A stretch of 5,303 nucleotides of DNA from JBFMHD01 sp040752395 [NCBI: Candidatus Hydrogenedentota bacterium] (GCA_040752395.1 JBFMHD010000037.1:1-5303), one strand, 5' to 3'; positions 1 to 5,159 are shown, counted from the stretch's first letter. A program made the numbers and translations. Notes: generated from the sequence alone by a model not told the origin.

Positions 1-104
1 GCTCATGAGTACTCCTCTGAAAAAGTAAGAAGTGGGAAGTGAGAGGTATCATGACAGGCTACAGGCTACGGACTACAGCCGGCTGGAGCCAAAAGCCTGA
101 AGCC
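1..104. repeat. Left arm of a long inverted repeat
   Basis: The reverse complement of 1-97 matches 4326-4422 at 96 of 97 positions, the one difference being position 52 against 4371. The match continues to 104/4319 with two more differences. The arm consists of 7-bp units: 23-50 (AAGTAAG, AAGTGGG, AAGTGAG, AGGTATC) and 54-102 (ACAGGCT twice, ACGGACT, ACAGCCG and so on), with the palindrome CAGCCGGCTG at 76-85. Its outer end, read on the minus strand, is an AGAGGAG Shine-Dalgarno-like motif, five bases, then ATGAGC at the window edge. The true outer limit is therefore not visible, and a gene or another repeat copy could begin there. Confidence 0.9.
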
Positions 105-119
105 AACATATCATCTTTA

Positions 120-175
120 GTTTTTCATCCTTTGTGTAGAGCGCAAAAGCGTTCGTGACGACCCATCTGAAAAAG
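120..175 (-). repeat. Divergent copy of a ~57-nt module, downstream of pduL
   Basis: Read on the minus strand, this begins CTTTTTCAGATGGGTCG and ends GGATGAAAAAC two bases after the pduL stop codon. It aligns with 4398-4454 at about 49 of 57 positions with one gap, and the last 28 bases are identical. Inside is a short stem, GAACGC-TTTT-GCGCTC with one G-U pair. It corresponds to the stem GAGCGC-GGTTT-GCGCTC in the other copy. No T-run follows the stem, so it is not a standard terminator. Function unknown. Confidence 0.75.
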
Positions 176-177
176 AG

Positions 178-840
178 TTATATAATCTCTACCAAATCGC
201 CATTATTCACATCAGCTGCGTTTGCCTCATCAGTATCAAGATGTAATTCCATTTTATGACCATCACCTGCACGCACTACTATGTTTTCAAATAAAACCCC
301 GCGTTTGCCGCAGACCCGGGCATTTACGATATCACCGTTCTTTAAACCAAATGCCTCGCTCTCAAGCAAAGAAAGATGTAGATGTCTTGCAGCGATTATA
401 ACACCCTCGTCAAGCTTAATCGTTTTATCATTAACATAAATAATGCAGCCACAAGAACCAGCAATATCGCCAGATAATCTAATCGGTGGTTTAATACCCA
501 GAATAAACGAGTCTGTTTTTGATATTTCAACCTGGGTCCGGCCTCGACAGGGCCCGAGTACCCTTACATTCTGGATAAAACCTTGCGAGCCTATTAATGT
601 AACTGTAAGTTTTGAAGCAAACTGACCCGGCTGACTCAATTCTCTTAAAACCTCAAGTTTATAATCTTCGGACATTAGATACTTTAAATGTTCTTCTGAT
701 AGATGTAAATGTCTATTAGATATGCCTATGGGTACCAATTTTTTATCTGTGGTTCTTTTATCTTTCTCTTCTGTTTTAATTACTCCCAGACGTTTACTAA
801 CTTCTTTAACAATATTATCTATTATCTCTTTCTCATTCAT
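178..840 (-). CDS. pduL: Phosphate propanoyltransferase PduL (BMC-associated phosphotransacylase)
   Basis: PduL converts acyl-CoA plus phosphate to acyl-phosphate plus CoA inside catabolic microcompartments, which regenerates CoA and lets ATP be made by a kinase. The 220-residue protein has both PduL half-domains. The first holds PIGISNRHLHLS (H44, H46), a RELSQPGQFA segment and GPCRGRTQVEIS (R99, E105). The second holds the mirrored AARHLHLS (H153, H155) and HKMELHLD (H200). From memory of the Rhodopseudomonas PduL structure, these correspond to the ligands of the two zinc ions and the phosphate-binding arginine, at a constant numbering offset. Residues 1-20 (NEKEIIDNIVKEVSKRLG) form an amphipathic helix followed by a charged linker, as expected for an encapsulation peptide. 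The ATG at 838-840 is preferred because AGGA lies six bases upstream; a TTG at 867 would add nine residues but lacks a good binding site. It is divergent from the glycosyltransferase gene and antiparallel to the shell genes. The acyl substrate (propionyl, acetyl or other) cannot be told. Confidence 0.94.
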   Translation of the reverse strand: MNEKEIIDNIVKEVSKRLGVIKTEEKDKRTTDKKLVPIGISNRHLHLSEEHLKYLMSEDYKLEVLRELSQPGQFASKLTVTLIGSQGFIQNVRVLGPCRGRTQVEISKTDSFILGIKPPIRLSGDIAGSCGCIIYVNDKTIKLDEGVIIAARHLHLSLLESEAFGLKNGDIVNARVCGKRGVLFENIVVRAGDGHKMELHLDTDEANAADVNNGDLVEII

Positions 841-846
841 CTTTAA

Positions 847-850
847 TCCT
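847..850 (-). promoter_or_regulatory. Shine-Dalgarno site that fixes the pduL start
   Basis: On the minus strand AGGA is followed by TTAAAG and then the ATG at 840-838, a normal six-base spacing. This supports the ATG over the in-frame TTG at 867. Confidence 0.65.
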
Positions 851-902
851 GTTTTTATACTGTACAAGCGAAATTTCCTAATCTATCCTCTTTTTTTCTG
901 AT

Positions 903-965
903 ACTTCTTACTTCTTTCATTATCTTGCTTCTTGCCCCTTAAATTCGGTGTTTGGTTTTCGGTGT
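903..965. repeat. Degenerate 7-bp tandem arrays in the divergent spacer
   Basis: Three short runs keep a 7-bp step: ACTTCTT twice (903-916); CTTGCTT, CTTGCCC, CTTAAAT (924-944); and TCGGTGT, TTGGTTT, TCGGTGT (945-965). The unit changes from run to run but the period does not. I see no gene here. The spacer 841-1199 must hold the promoters for pduL (minus) and the glycosyltransferase (plus), but no strong pduL promoter is evident. Confidence 0.75.
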
Positions 966-984
966 TCTGTTTACTGATAACCTT

Positions 985-1003
985 CTCCTATGAAAAGTTA
1001 AAA
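985..1003 (-). repeat. Short repeat word shared with the right end of the window
   Basis: Read on the minus strand this is TTTTAACTTTTCATAGGAG. Positions 5242-5260 on the plus strand carry the same 19 bases with one change (TTTTAACTTGTCATAGGAG). The shared AGGAG looks like a ribosome binding site, but no gene start follows it here. Confidence 0.6.
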
Positions 1004-1016
1004 AACATCTCTTCGG

Positions 1017-1082
1017 GCTACAGGCTTCAGGCTACAGCCGGCTGGAGCTTGGAACCCGGAGCCCGGAGCTAACATATCATCT
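1017..1082. repeat. Palindrome-centred 7-bp array, direct copy of the 58-116 array
   Basis: Eight 7-bp units run without a break: GCTACAG, GCTTCAG, GCTACAG, CCGGCTG, GAGCTTG, GAACCCG, GAGCCCG, GAGCTAA. CATATCATCT follows. The palindrome CAGCCGGCTG sits at 1035-1044. Positions 58-116 hold the same design in the same orientation with seven units and the same CATATCATCT tail. The two copies flank pduL. Outward from the palindrome the units read approximately as each other's complement, so the array can fold into an imperfect hairpin (about 14 of 20 positions match on each side). Confidence 0.85.
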
Positions 1083-1087
1083 ACTTT

Positions 1088-1101
1088 TTGCCTCTTGCCT
1101 C
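1088..1101. repeat. Two-unit 7-bp repeat TTGCCTC
   Basis: TTGCCTC occurs twice in tandem, followed by a broken unit. It resembles the CTTGCTT array at 4470-4504. Confidence 0.6.
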
Positions 1102-1126
1102 TTTCGTTATTTTACTATAATCATTC

Positions 1127-1155
1127 TTGATATTTTTGTCAAAATTTTTTAAACT
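1127..1155 (+). promoter_or_regulatory. Candidate promoter of the glycosyltransferase gene
   Basis: TTGATA (1127-1132) and TAAACT (1150-1155) stand 17 bp apart, resembling sigma-70 type -35 and -10 boxes. An overlapping alternative is TTGTCA (1136-1141) with TTTATA (1160-1165). The region is very AT-rich, so chance matches are likely. Confidence 0.25.
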
Positions 1156-1199
1156 TTACTTTATAAGTCTATAACCAGCGTTTAAAGAGCTTGATTTTT

Positions 1200-2723
1200 A
1201 TGTTTGATGCTGATTTGCTTGACAAAGTATTTATAAATTTTGAGGATGCAGCCCCTTCATTCGGTAAATTAGTCCCGCTAAAAATACCAAATATATTTAA
1301 AGATGGTTATATCGATTTAAATTTTGATAAAGCCGCCATAATAGATATATTTAATAAAGAATTATTAAGAATAAAATCTAATAAAAATCCTCTTATAATT
1401 TGGGGAACCGATGAGCAGAGTATTATAACTGAATTAATCCCTTCTCGTTCTAACGATAAACCGATAATCTTTCTTGAGACAAACCCGATGTTCAAGGATA
1501 TATTTATTTTACAAAATTTGGAACTTATAAATAGAAACAAAAATATCTATTTCATTGGAAGTGATTTGTATAATATCCTTTTTGTTAAACTCTCTGATCT
1601 TCTCTCAAATCACACCTCTATCCTCCCTGATTTTGATATCATCATTACACCCTCTGAATTAGAATACATTTTTCGTAATGATAAAAAACTCGGTTGTGTA
1701 TTAAGATTTCTTATTGCATCACTACCTTCTAATTACTGGTCAACTGATTTTAATAGAGACATAGAGCTAAAAAAGGTCCCGTTTATATATAGCCGATTAG
1801 AGGGACTTTTAAAATTAATAGTTCTTGCTTCTCCGGGGATCTCAACACTTAATATGCTGTATGAAAATAGAGGTAGCCGACCGTCATACACTCAAAACCG
1901 CCAAACTACTAATTTTTCTAAAAAATTAATCCAAAGAAAATATAAAAAAGATAAAGTCTCTATTATTATTCTTGCATGGAATCAATGGAGTAGCACAGAG
2001 AAATGTATAAAATCAATATTTAATTTTTCATATAATTATGATTTCGAGGTCATCGTAGTTGATAATGCTTCAACTGATGATACACCTTCTAATTTAAAAA
2101 AATATCAAAGTATTTATCCGGCGTTAAAGGTAATAAGAGCAAGTGAAAATTTGGGTCCTGCAGGTGGCAGAGATTTAGGCACTCTTCATAGTAAAGGCGA
2201 ATATCTTATTTATCTTGATAACGACACTGAGGCTTATTCTCAAACATGGATTTCAAATCTTATACAAACATTAAAAGTACATCCATCAATTGGTGGAACA
2301 GGTGCGTTTGCAGTACTTCATACGAGTGACTCCACAGAAGATTTTGTTCAGATAGTCTTTATACCGGGTATCCCTATACCAGTAAACTGGGTTAGCAGTT
2401 ATTGCTCTGCTTTTAAAAGGCAGGCGATTATAGATGCTGGTGGTTGGAGACCTGATTTATATCATCTCTGGGGCTGCGAAGATTTTGCAATGGGTTATGC
2501 TTTACGTGATGCGGGCTGGATAACTGTCTCACCGCTATCTATAATTGAGGTAACTCATCTTATCCAGCATCGTGAGGGATTTTATAGTTATGATTTTAAT
2601 GAGACAGCTCGTAAAAATACAGAGTCTTTTAGAAAGATTTATGGTGAACGGCGAAGACTTAAAAATGCTGCGATCTCAAACGAAAAAGCGGTTTGTTCCC
2701 CACTTTTTTCAGGTCTTTTTTAA
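1200..2723 (+). CDS. Family 2 glycosyltransferase with an unassigned N-terminal domain
   Basis: The C-terminal half is a GT-A fold, family 2 glycosyltransferase, which would transfer a sugar from a nucleotide-sugar donor. From about residue 253 it shows VSIIILAWNQW, then VVDNASTDDT (286-295), ENLGPAGGRDLG (316-327), LIYLDNDTE with the metal-binding DxD motif as D-N-D (340-342), and CEDFAMGYALRDAGW, whose E427-D428 fits the acidic catalytic-base position. Residues 1-250 match nothing I can name with confidence. They contain a Rossmann-like pattern (PLIIWGTDEQS near 65, IIFLETNPMF near 90, NIYFIGSD near 115) faintly like the N-terminal regions of Maf/DUF115-type proteins. I see no signal peptide or clear membrane segment, so a cytoplasmic enzyme is likely. 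The ATG at 1200 follows AGAG (1186-1189) at ten bases; an upstream TTG at 1191 lies too close to that site. Acceptor, sugar and pathway are unknown, and nothing visible ties it to the microcompartment. Confidence 0.85.
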   Translation: MFDADLLDKVFINFEDAAPSFGKLVPLKIPNIFKDGYIDLNFDKAAIIDIFNKELLRIKSNKNPLIIWGTDEQSIITELIPSRSNDKPIIFLETNPMFKDIFILQNLELINRNKNIYFIGSDLYNILFVKLSDLLSNHTSILPDFDIIITPSELEYIFRNDKKLGCVLRFLIASLPSNYWSTDFNRDIELKKVPFIYSRLEGLLKLIVLASPGISTLNMLYENRGSRPSYTQNRQTTNFSKKLIQRKYKKDKVSIIILAWNQWSSTEKCIKSIFNFSYNYDFEVIVVDNASTDDTPSNLKKYQSIYPALKVIRASENLGPAGGRDLGTLHSKGEYLIYLDNDTEAYSQTWISNLIQTLKVHPSIGGTGAFAVLHTSDSTEDFVQIVFIPGIPIPVNWVSSYCSAFKRQAIIDAGGWRPDLYHLWGCEDFAMGYALRDAGWITVSPLSIIEVTHLIQHREGFYSYDFNETARKNTESFRKIYGERRRLKNAAISNEKAVCSPLFSGLF

Positions 2724-2739
2724 AAGTCGTTTTTTCAGG
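2704..2739 (+). repeat. Direct repeat TTTTTTCAGG at the 3' end of the glycosyltransferase gene
   Basis: TTTTTTCAGG occurs at 2704-2713 and 2730-2739, spanning the stop codon (2721-2723). A weak stem ACTTTT (2702-2707) with AAAAGT (2722-2727) precedes a T-run at 2730-2735. It could be a weak terminator, but the stem is all A-T except one pair. Apart from the features listed at 2894-2945, I see nothing further in the spacer 2724-2956. Confidence 0.4.
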
Positions 2740-2893
2740 CACAAAGGCACATAATTTTTTTTAGAAAAATATTTAGAGTCATCGAGACCATCTAATTTCC
2801 CAGGATATATAATTAAAGCAGGCAAGAAAATCTATTAATTGAAATTGATTATAACCCAAAACAAATATCATGACTACATAAAATGTTTAACAC

Positions 2894-2922
2894 TTGACAT
2901 TTCAGGAGAGAGAAGATAGAAG
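2894..2922 (+). promoter_or_regulatory. Candidate tig promoter
   Basis: A perfect TTGACA (2894-2899) is followed 17 bp later by TAGAAG (2917-2922), a poor -10 box that lies inside the purine-rich 7-bp array. If used, transcription would begin within the array about 25-30 bases before the GTG start. Confidence 0.3.
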
Positions 2923-2945
2923 ACAGAAAACAGAAGACAGGAGAG
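2904..2945 (+). repeat. Six-unit purine 7-bp array supplying the tig ribosome binding site
   Basis: Six units run in phase: AGGAGAG, AGAAGAT, AGAAGAC, AGAAAAC, AGAAGAC, AGGAGAG. The last unit runs into AGGA (2946-2949), giving a purine-rich ribosome binding site (GAGAGGA, 2943-2949) seven bases before the GTG start at 2957. The first unit is also Shine-Dalgarno-like. Confidence 0.8.
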
Positions 2946-2956
2946 AGGATTAGATT

Positions 2957-4282
2957 GTGGAATGTAGTATTGAAAAAGACAGACAATGTAAAGTTACTAT
3001 TAATGTATCTTTGCCTTATGAAGAATATGCTGAAACATATAAGAAATCTGTCCAGAATGTGAAGAAAAATGCGCGGATTGATGGTTTCAGAAAGGGTAAA
3101 ATACCTGAAAATATTTTACTAAAAAATTTTAGCTATGCTATCAGAGAAGACTTCCTTGATAACATCTTTTCTTATATCATTGATAAAAGTATCTATCAGC
3201 AAAACTATAAAATCGTATCACCCCCTGTTATTTCTGATGTAAAATTTGATCCTGGTCAAACGCTGGAATGTAAGATATTAATCGAGACTAATCCAGAGGT
3301 CGAAATTAACGATTATAAAAAATTGCCTTTAACTAAATACCTGTATGAAATCTCTGACAAACAAGTTGATGAATATATCGAACCAATCCTCGAAAGGTTC
3401 GTAACTTATATCCCTGTTAAAATCCGTCATTCTAAAGAAACCGATAGAATAAAGGTTGATCTTGAGGTGATCGATGAAGATAACAATAAAATCGTTGAGT
3501 TATCAGGTGAGAACCACATAATTACTCTGAATAAAAGCGGTGGTTTCTTTGATAAACTTATTGATTCTCTGATTGATGTACAACCTGGCGATATAAAAAT
3601 TGTGCATTTGAGATTCCCACCTGATTACCCAAGGAAAGAGTACCAGAATAAAATGGTAACAATAAAAGCTTATATCAAAGAGATAGAAGAGAAACAATTG
3701 CCACAGCTTAATGATGAACTTGTAAAAAAAATAAGTAACAAAAACAATGTTGAAGAATACAGAAAAAGTGTAAGAGAAATACTTTTAAAAACAGCTGAAT
3801 TACAAATAAAACAGAGTCTCAAATCCCAGCTTACAGATTTATTAATAAAAAAGTTTGGTGACTTTGAAGTACCTGAATCCTCAATTATTAGAAGAAAAGA
3901 ATATCTACTCAACCGATTTAAAAAACATTTAGAAGAAGAAGAAAAAATTAGTTTTACTGACTATCTGCAGAAGATAAATAAGACAAAGCAAGAGTTCGAA
4001 GATAACATTTTTAAAGAAGCAGAAAAACTTGTCAAACTTGACTATATATATTATAATATTAGTATAAAAGAGAATATTGTTGCATCTGAAGAGGATGTAA
4101 AAAAAGAGTTTTCACGATTAAGTATGTCTTATAATATACCTGTAGAAAAAATAAGTAAACGATGTGAAAATACAGGCCTTATTGATGATTTAAAATTTGA
4201 GCTACTCAAAGATAAAGTAATAAATCTTCTTATTGAAAACGCCGATATTAAAGAGTCGAGAGTCGAGAGTCGTGAGTCGTGA
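2957..4282 (+). CDS. tig: Trigger factor, ribosome-associated chaperone
   Basis: Trigger factor binds the ribosome near the peptide exit and shields new chains. The 441-residue length is close to the usual ~430. The N-terminal ribosome-binding domain carries the signature GFRKGKIP at residues 43-50, the same positions as in E. coli. A prolyl-isomerase-type domain spans about 162-245, followed by the charged, helical C-terminal chaperone domain (about 246-430). The isomerase domain is eroded: where E. coli has DFTGSVDGEEF this protein has DLEVIDEDNNK, and the usual PGFE is replaced by FFDK, so isomerase activity is doubtful. The start is GTG with GAGAGGA seven bases upstream. The last nine residues (ESRVESRES) are encoded by the 7-bp array that begins at 4254. 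The clpP and clpX genes that often follow tig are absent; a repeat-rich spacer and BMC shell genes follow instead. Confidence 0.95.
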   Translation: MECSIEKDRQCKVTINVSLPYEEYAETYKKSVQNVKKNARIDGFRKGKIPENILLKNFSYAIREDFLDNIFSYIIDKSIYQQNYKIVSPPVISDVKFDPGQTLECKILIETNPEVEINDYKKLPLTKYLYEISDKQVDEYIEPILERFVTYIPVKIRHSKETDRIKVDLEVIDEDNNKIVELSGENHIITLNKSGGFFDKLIDSLIDVQPGDIKIVHLRFPPDYPRKEYQNKMVTIKAYIKEIEEKQLPQLNDELVKKISNKNNVEEYRKSVREILLKTAELQIKQSLKSQLTDLLIKKFGDFEVPESSIIRRKEYLLNRFKKHLEEEEKISFTDYLQKINKTKQEFEDNIFKEAEKLVKLDYIYYNISIKENIVASEEDVKKEFSRLSMSYNIPVEKISKRCENTGLIDDLKFELLKDKVINLLIENADIKESRVESRES

Positions 4283-4307
4283 GTCAAAACAGGACTCGAG
4301 ACTCAAG
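4254..4307 (+). repeat. 7-bp array overlapping the end of tig
   Basis: AGTCGAG twice, AGTCGTG twice and AGTCAAA (4254-4288) are followed, after a short break, by near-complementary units ACTCGAG and ACTCAAG (4294-4307). The tig stop codon TGA (4280-4282) lies within the fourth unit and the fifth. Confidence 0.85.
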
Positions 4308-4313
4308 ACTTTT
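4268..4313 (+). terminator. Terminator-like hairpin at the end of tig
   Basis: The left arm 4268-4285 pairs with the right arm 4293-4310 at 16 of 18 positions (one G-T pair counted), around a seven-base loop (4286-4292). A TTTT run (4310-4313) follows. The stem covers the stop codon. The T-run is short, so termination may be partial. The hairpin is made entirely from the two complementary halves of the 7-bp array. Confidence 0.45.
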
Positions 4314-4318
4314 CAGCA

Positions 4319-4422
4319 GGCTTTTGGCTTTTGGCTCCAGCCGGCTGTAGTCCGTAGCCTGTAGCCTGTCCTGATACCTCTCACTTCCCACTTCTTACTT
4401 TTTCAGAGGAGTACTCATGAGC
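4319..4422. repeat. Right arm of the long inverted repeat
   Basis: This matches the reverse complement of 1-104 at 101 of 104 positions. In-phase 7-bp units are GGCTTTT twice, GGCTCCA, GCCGGCT, GTAGTCC, GTAGCCT twice, GTCCTGA (4319-4374), then ACCTCTC, ACTTCCC, ACTTCTT, ACTTTTT (4376-4403). The palindrome CAGCCGGCTG is at 4338-4347. The arm ends with CAGAGGAGTACTCATGAGC (4404-4422), which includes the 8-bp palindrome GAGTACTC. Confidence 0.92.
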
Positions 4423-4454
4423 GCGGTTTGCGCTCTACACAAAGGATGAAAAAC
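4398..4454 (+). repeat. Second copy of the ~57-nt module, upstream of the shell genes
   Basis: This overlaps the right end of the inverted repeat and aligns with the minus-strand copy at 120-175. It carries AGAGGAG, an ATG (4417), a six-pair stem GAGCGC-GGTTT-GCGCTC (4419-4435) and the conserved tail ending GGATGAAAAAC. Its first part, TTTTTCAGAGGAG (4399-4411), recurs exactly at 4525-4537 as the ribosome binding region of the BMC-H gene. Confidence 0.75.
4417..4449 (+). other. Possible 10-codon leader peptide ORF inside the repeat
   Basis: AGAGGAG stands five bases before ATG, and the frame reads MSAVCALHKG then TGA. The other module copy also holds a short frame (166 to 125, minus strand) reading MGRHERFCALHKG then TGA, with the same last six residues, but it has no ribosome binding site. 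The shared ending follows from the identical DNA and does not prove translation. Confidence 0.2.
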
Positions 4455-4469
4455 CAGATGTTTGTTTAT

Positions 4470-4504
4470 CTTGCTTCTTGCTTCTTGCCTCTTGCTTCTA
4501 CTTG
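4470..4504 (+). repeat. Five-unit pyrimidine-rich 7-bp array before the shell operon
   Basis: The units CTTGCTT, CTTGCTT, CTTGCCT, CTTGCTT, CTACTTG are in phase. Each of the first four contains TTGCTT or TTGCCT, partial matches to a -35 box repeated every 7 bp just upstream of the candidate -10 box. Confidence 0.85.
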
Positions 4505-4511
4505 ATATTAT
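4485..4511 (+). promoter_or_regulatory. Candidate promoter of the BMC shell operon
   Basis: TGATATTAT (4503-4511) reads as an extended -10 element with hexamer TATTAT (4506-4511). The nearest -35-like hexamer is TTGCCT (4485-4490), 15 bp upstream and so short-spaced; an extended -10 could compensate. A start near 4518 would leave a leader of about 25 bases holding AGAGGAGG (4531-4538). Confidence 0.35.
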
Positions 4512-4543
4512 TAGAGTGACAGCGTTTTTCAGAGGAGGATTTT

Positions 4544-4843
4544 ATGGAAGCATTAGGGATGATAGAGACACGTGGTCTGGTGCCTTGCATTGAGGCTGCT
4601 GATGCTATGGTTAAAGCAGCGAAGGTGGTGCTTGTTAGTTATGAAAAGGTGGGGACAGGGCTTGTTACTGCCTTGATCCGTGGTGACGTAGCTGCTTGCA
4701 AAGCCGCAACAGATGCCGGCGCCGCTGCTGCTGAACGTGTTGGCGAATTGGTAAGTGTGCACGTTATCCCAAGACCACACGAAGACGTTTTAAAAGTTTT
4801 CCCGGTTTCTTTACCTGAGGAAAAATCAGGAAAGGCTAGATAA
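4544..4843 (+). CDS. BMC-H hexameric microcompartment shell protein (PduA/EutM/CcmK family)
   Basis: This is a single-domain BMC shell protein of 99 residues, the usual length of the family. Such proteins form hexamers that tile the shell facets and carry a central pore for substrates and products. The sequence opens with the classic [25 protein letters not shown]24 in the KAA segment is the conserved residue of the hexamer-hexamer edge. The pore loop is K35-V36-G37-T38-G39, against the more common K-I-G-S-G of Pdu[15 protein letters not shown] (46-59) and HVIPRPH (73-79) are typical of the family. A short charged tail (EEKSGKAR) ends the protein. The binding site AGAGGAGG is strong, five bases before ATG. 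The BMC-P gene follows after 22 bases and is surely co-transcribed. The sequence alone does not tell PduA-like from EutM-like, so no symbol is given. Confidence 0.97.
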   Translation: MEALGMIETRGLVPCIEAADAMVKAAKVVLVSYEKVGTGLVTALIRGDVAACKAATDAGAAAAERVGELVSVHVIPRPHEDVLKVFPVSLPEEKSGKAR

Positions 4844-4865
4844 TTCTTAAAAAAAGGATAAATAA

Positions 4866-5159
4866 ATGAAAATAGGTAAAGTAGTTGGCACTGTTGTTGC
4901 TACAAGAAAAACTGAAAAACTTATTGGATATAAATTTCTCCTCGTTGAGATACTTAAAGCTGACTCTACACCAACCGGAACTCACGTCGTTGCGGTAGAT
5001 GTTGTTGATGCAGGTGCGGGTGAAGTGATACTTCTTGTTGAGGGCAGTTCAGCTCGTATGGCTATGCCTGTTGATGGCCTTCCCGTTGATGCTGCTATCT
5101 GTGCTGTGATTGACAGTATCAGAATAGGTGATAAAGAGATTAAATTTCAAAAAGATTGA
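4866..5159 (+). CDS. BMC-P pentameric microcompartment vertex protein (EutN/CcmL family)
   Basis: This 97-residue EutN/CcmL protein would form pentamers capping the vertices of the polyhedral shell. Visible family features are MKIGKVVGTVVATRK at the start, LIGYKFLLVEI (19-29), VAVDVVDAGAGEVILLVEGSSAR (42-64) with the glycine-rich pentamer loop, and PVDAAICAVIDSI (73-85). AAGGA stands seven bases before the ATG, and the gene is 22 bases behind the BMC-H gene. Many catabolic loci carry two or three BMC-P paralogs; only one is visible before the window ends. After the stop codon I see no terminator, so the operon may continue to the right. Confidence 0.96.
   Translation: MKIGKVVGTVVATRKTEKLIGYKFLLVEILKADSTPTGTHVVAVDVVDAGAGEVILLVEGSSARMAMPVDGLPVDAAICAVIDSIRIGDKEIKFQKD

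Noticed and set aside
443-625. Plus-strand open frame of 60 codons inside pduL
   Set aside because: It lies antisense to the strongly recognised pduL, with no family resemblance and no binding site.
1307-1540. Minus-strand open frame inside the glycosyltransferase gene
   Set aside because: It is a shadow of an AT-rich coding region; the composition is typical of reverse-strand reading and no motif is present.
2572-2754. Plus-strand frame overlapping the glycosyltransferase end and reading past it
   Set aside because: The in-frame gene keeps its conserved ED motif and a natural end; the alternative frame has no recognisable features, and I see no sign of a frameshift.
3503-3912. Two minus-strand frames inside tig
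   Set aside because: They are antisense to an unbroken trigger factor and rich in Phe, Leu and Ser, as expected from reading A-rich coding DNA backwards.
1-4422. Composite transposon bounded by terminal inverted repeats
   Set aside because: No transposase or recombinase lies between the arms, and the arms are themselves made of simple 7-bp repeats found elsewhere in the window.
4254-4504. CRISPR array
   Set aside because: Repeats are 7 bp, degenerate and directly abutting, with no 20-40 bp repeats separated by unique spacers and no cas gene.
4423-4543. Adenosylcobalamin riboswitch before the shell operon
   Set aside because: The spacer is too short and mostly simple repeat; I see none of the conserved cobalamin-box sequence.
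4553-4780. Minus-strand frame inside the BMC-H gene
   Set aside because: It is antisense to a clearly recognised shell protein and has no supporting signals.
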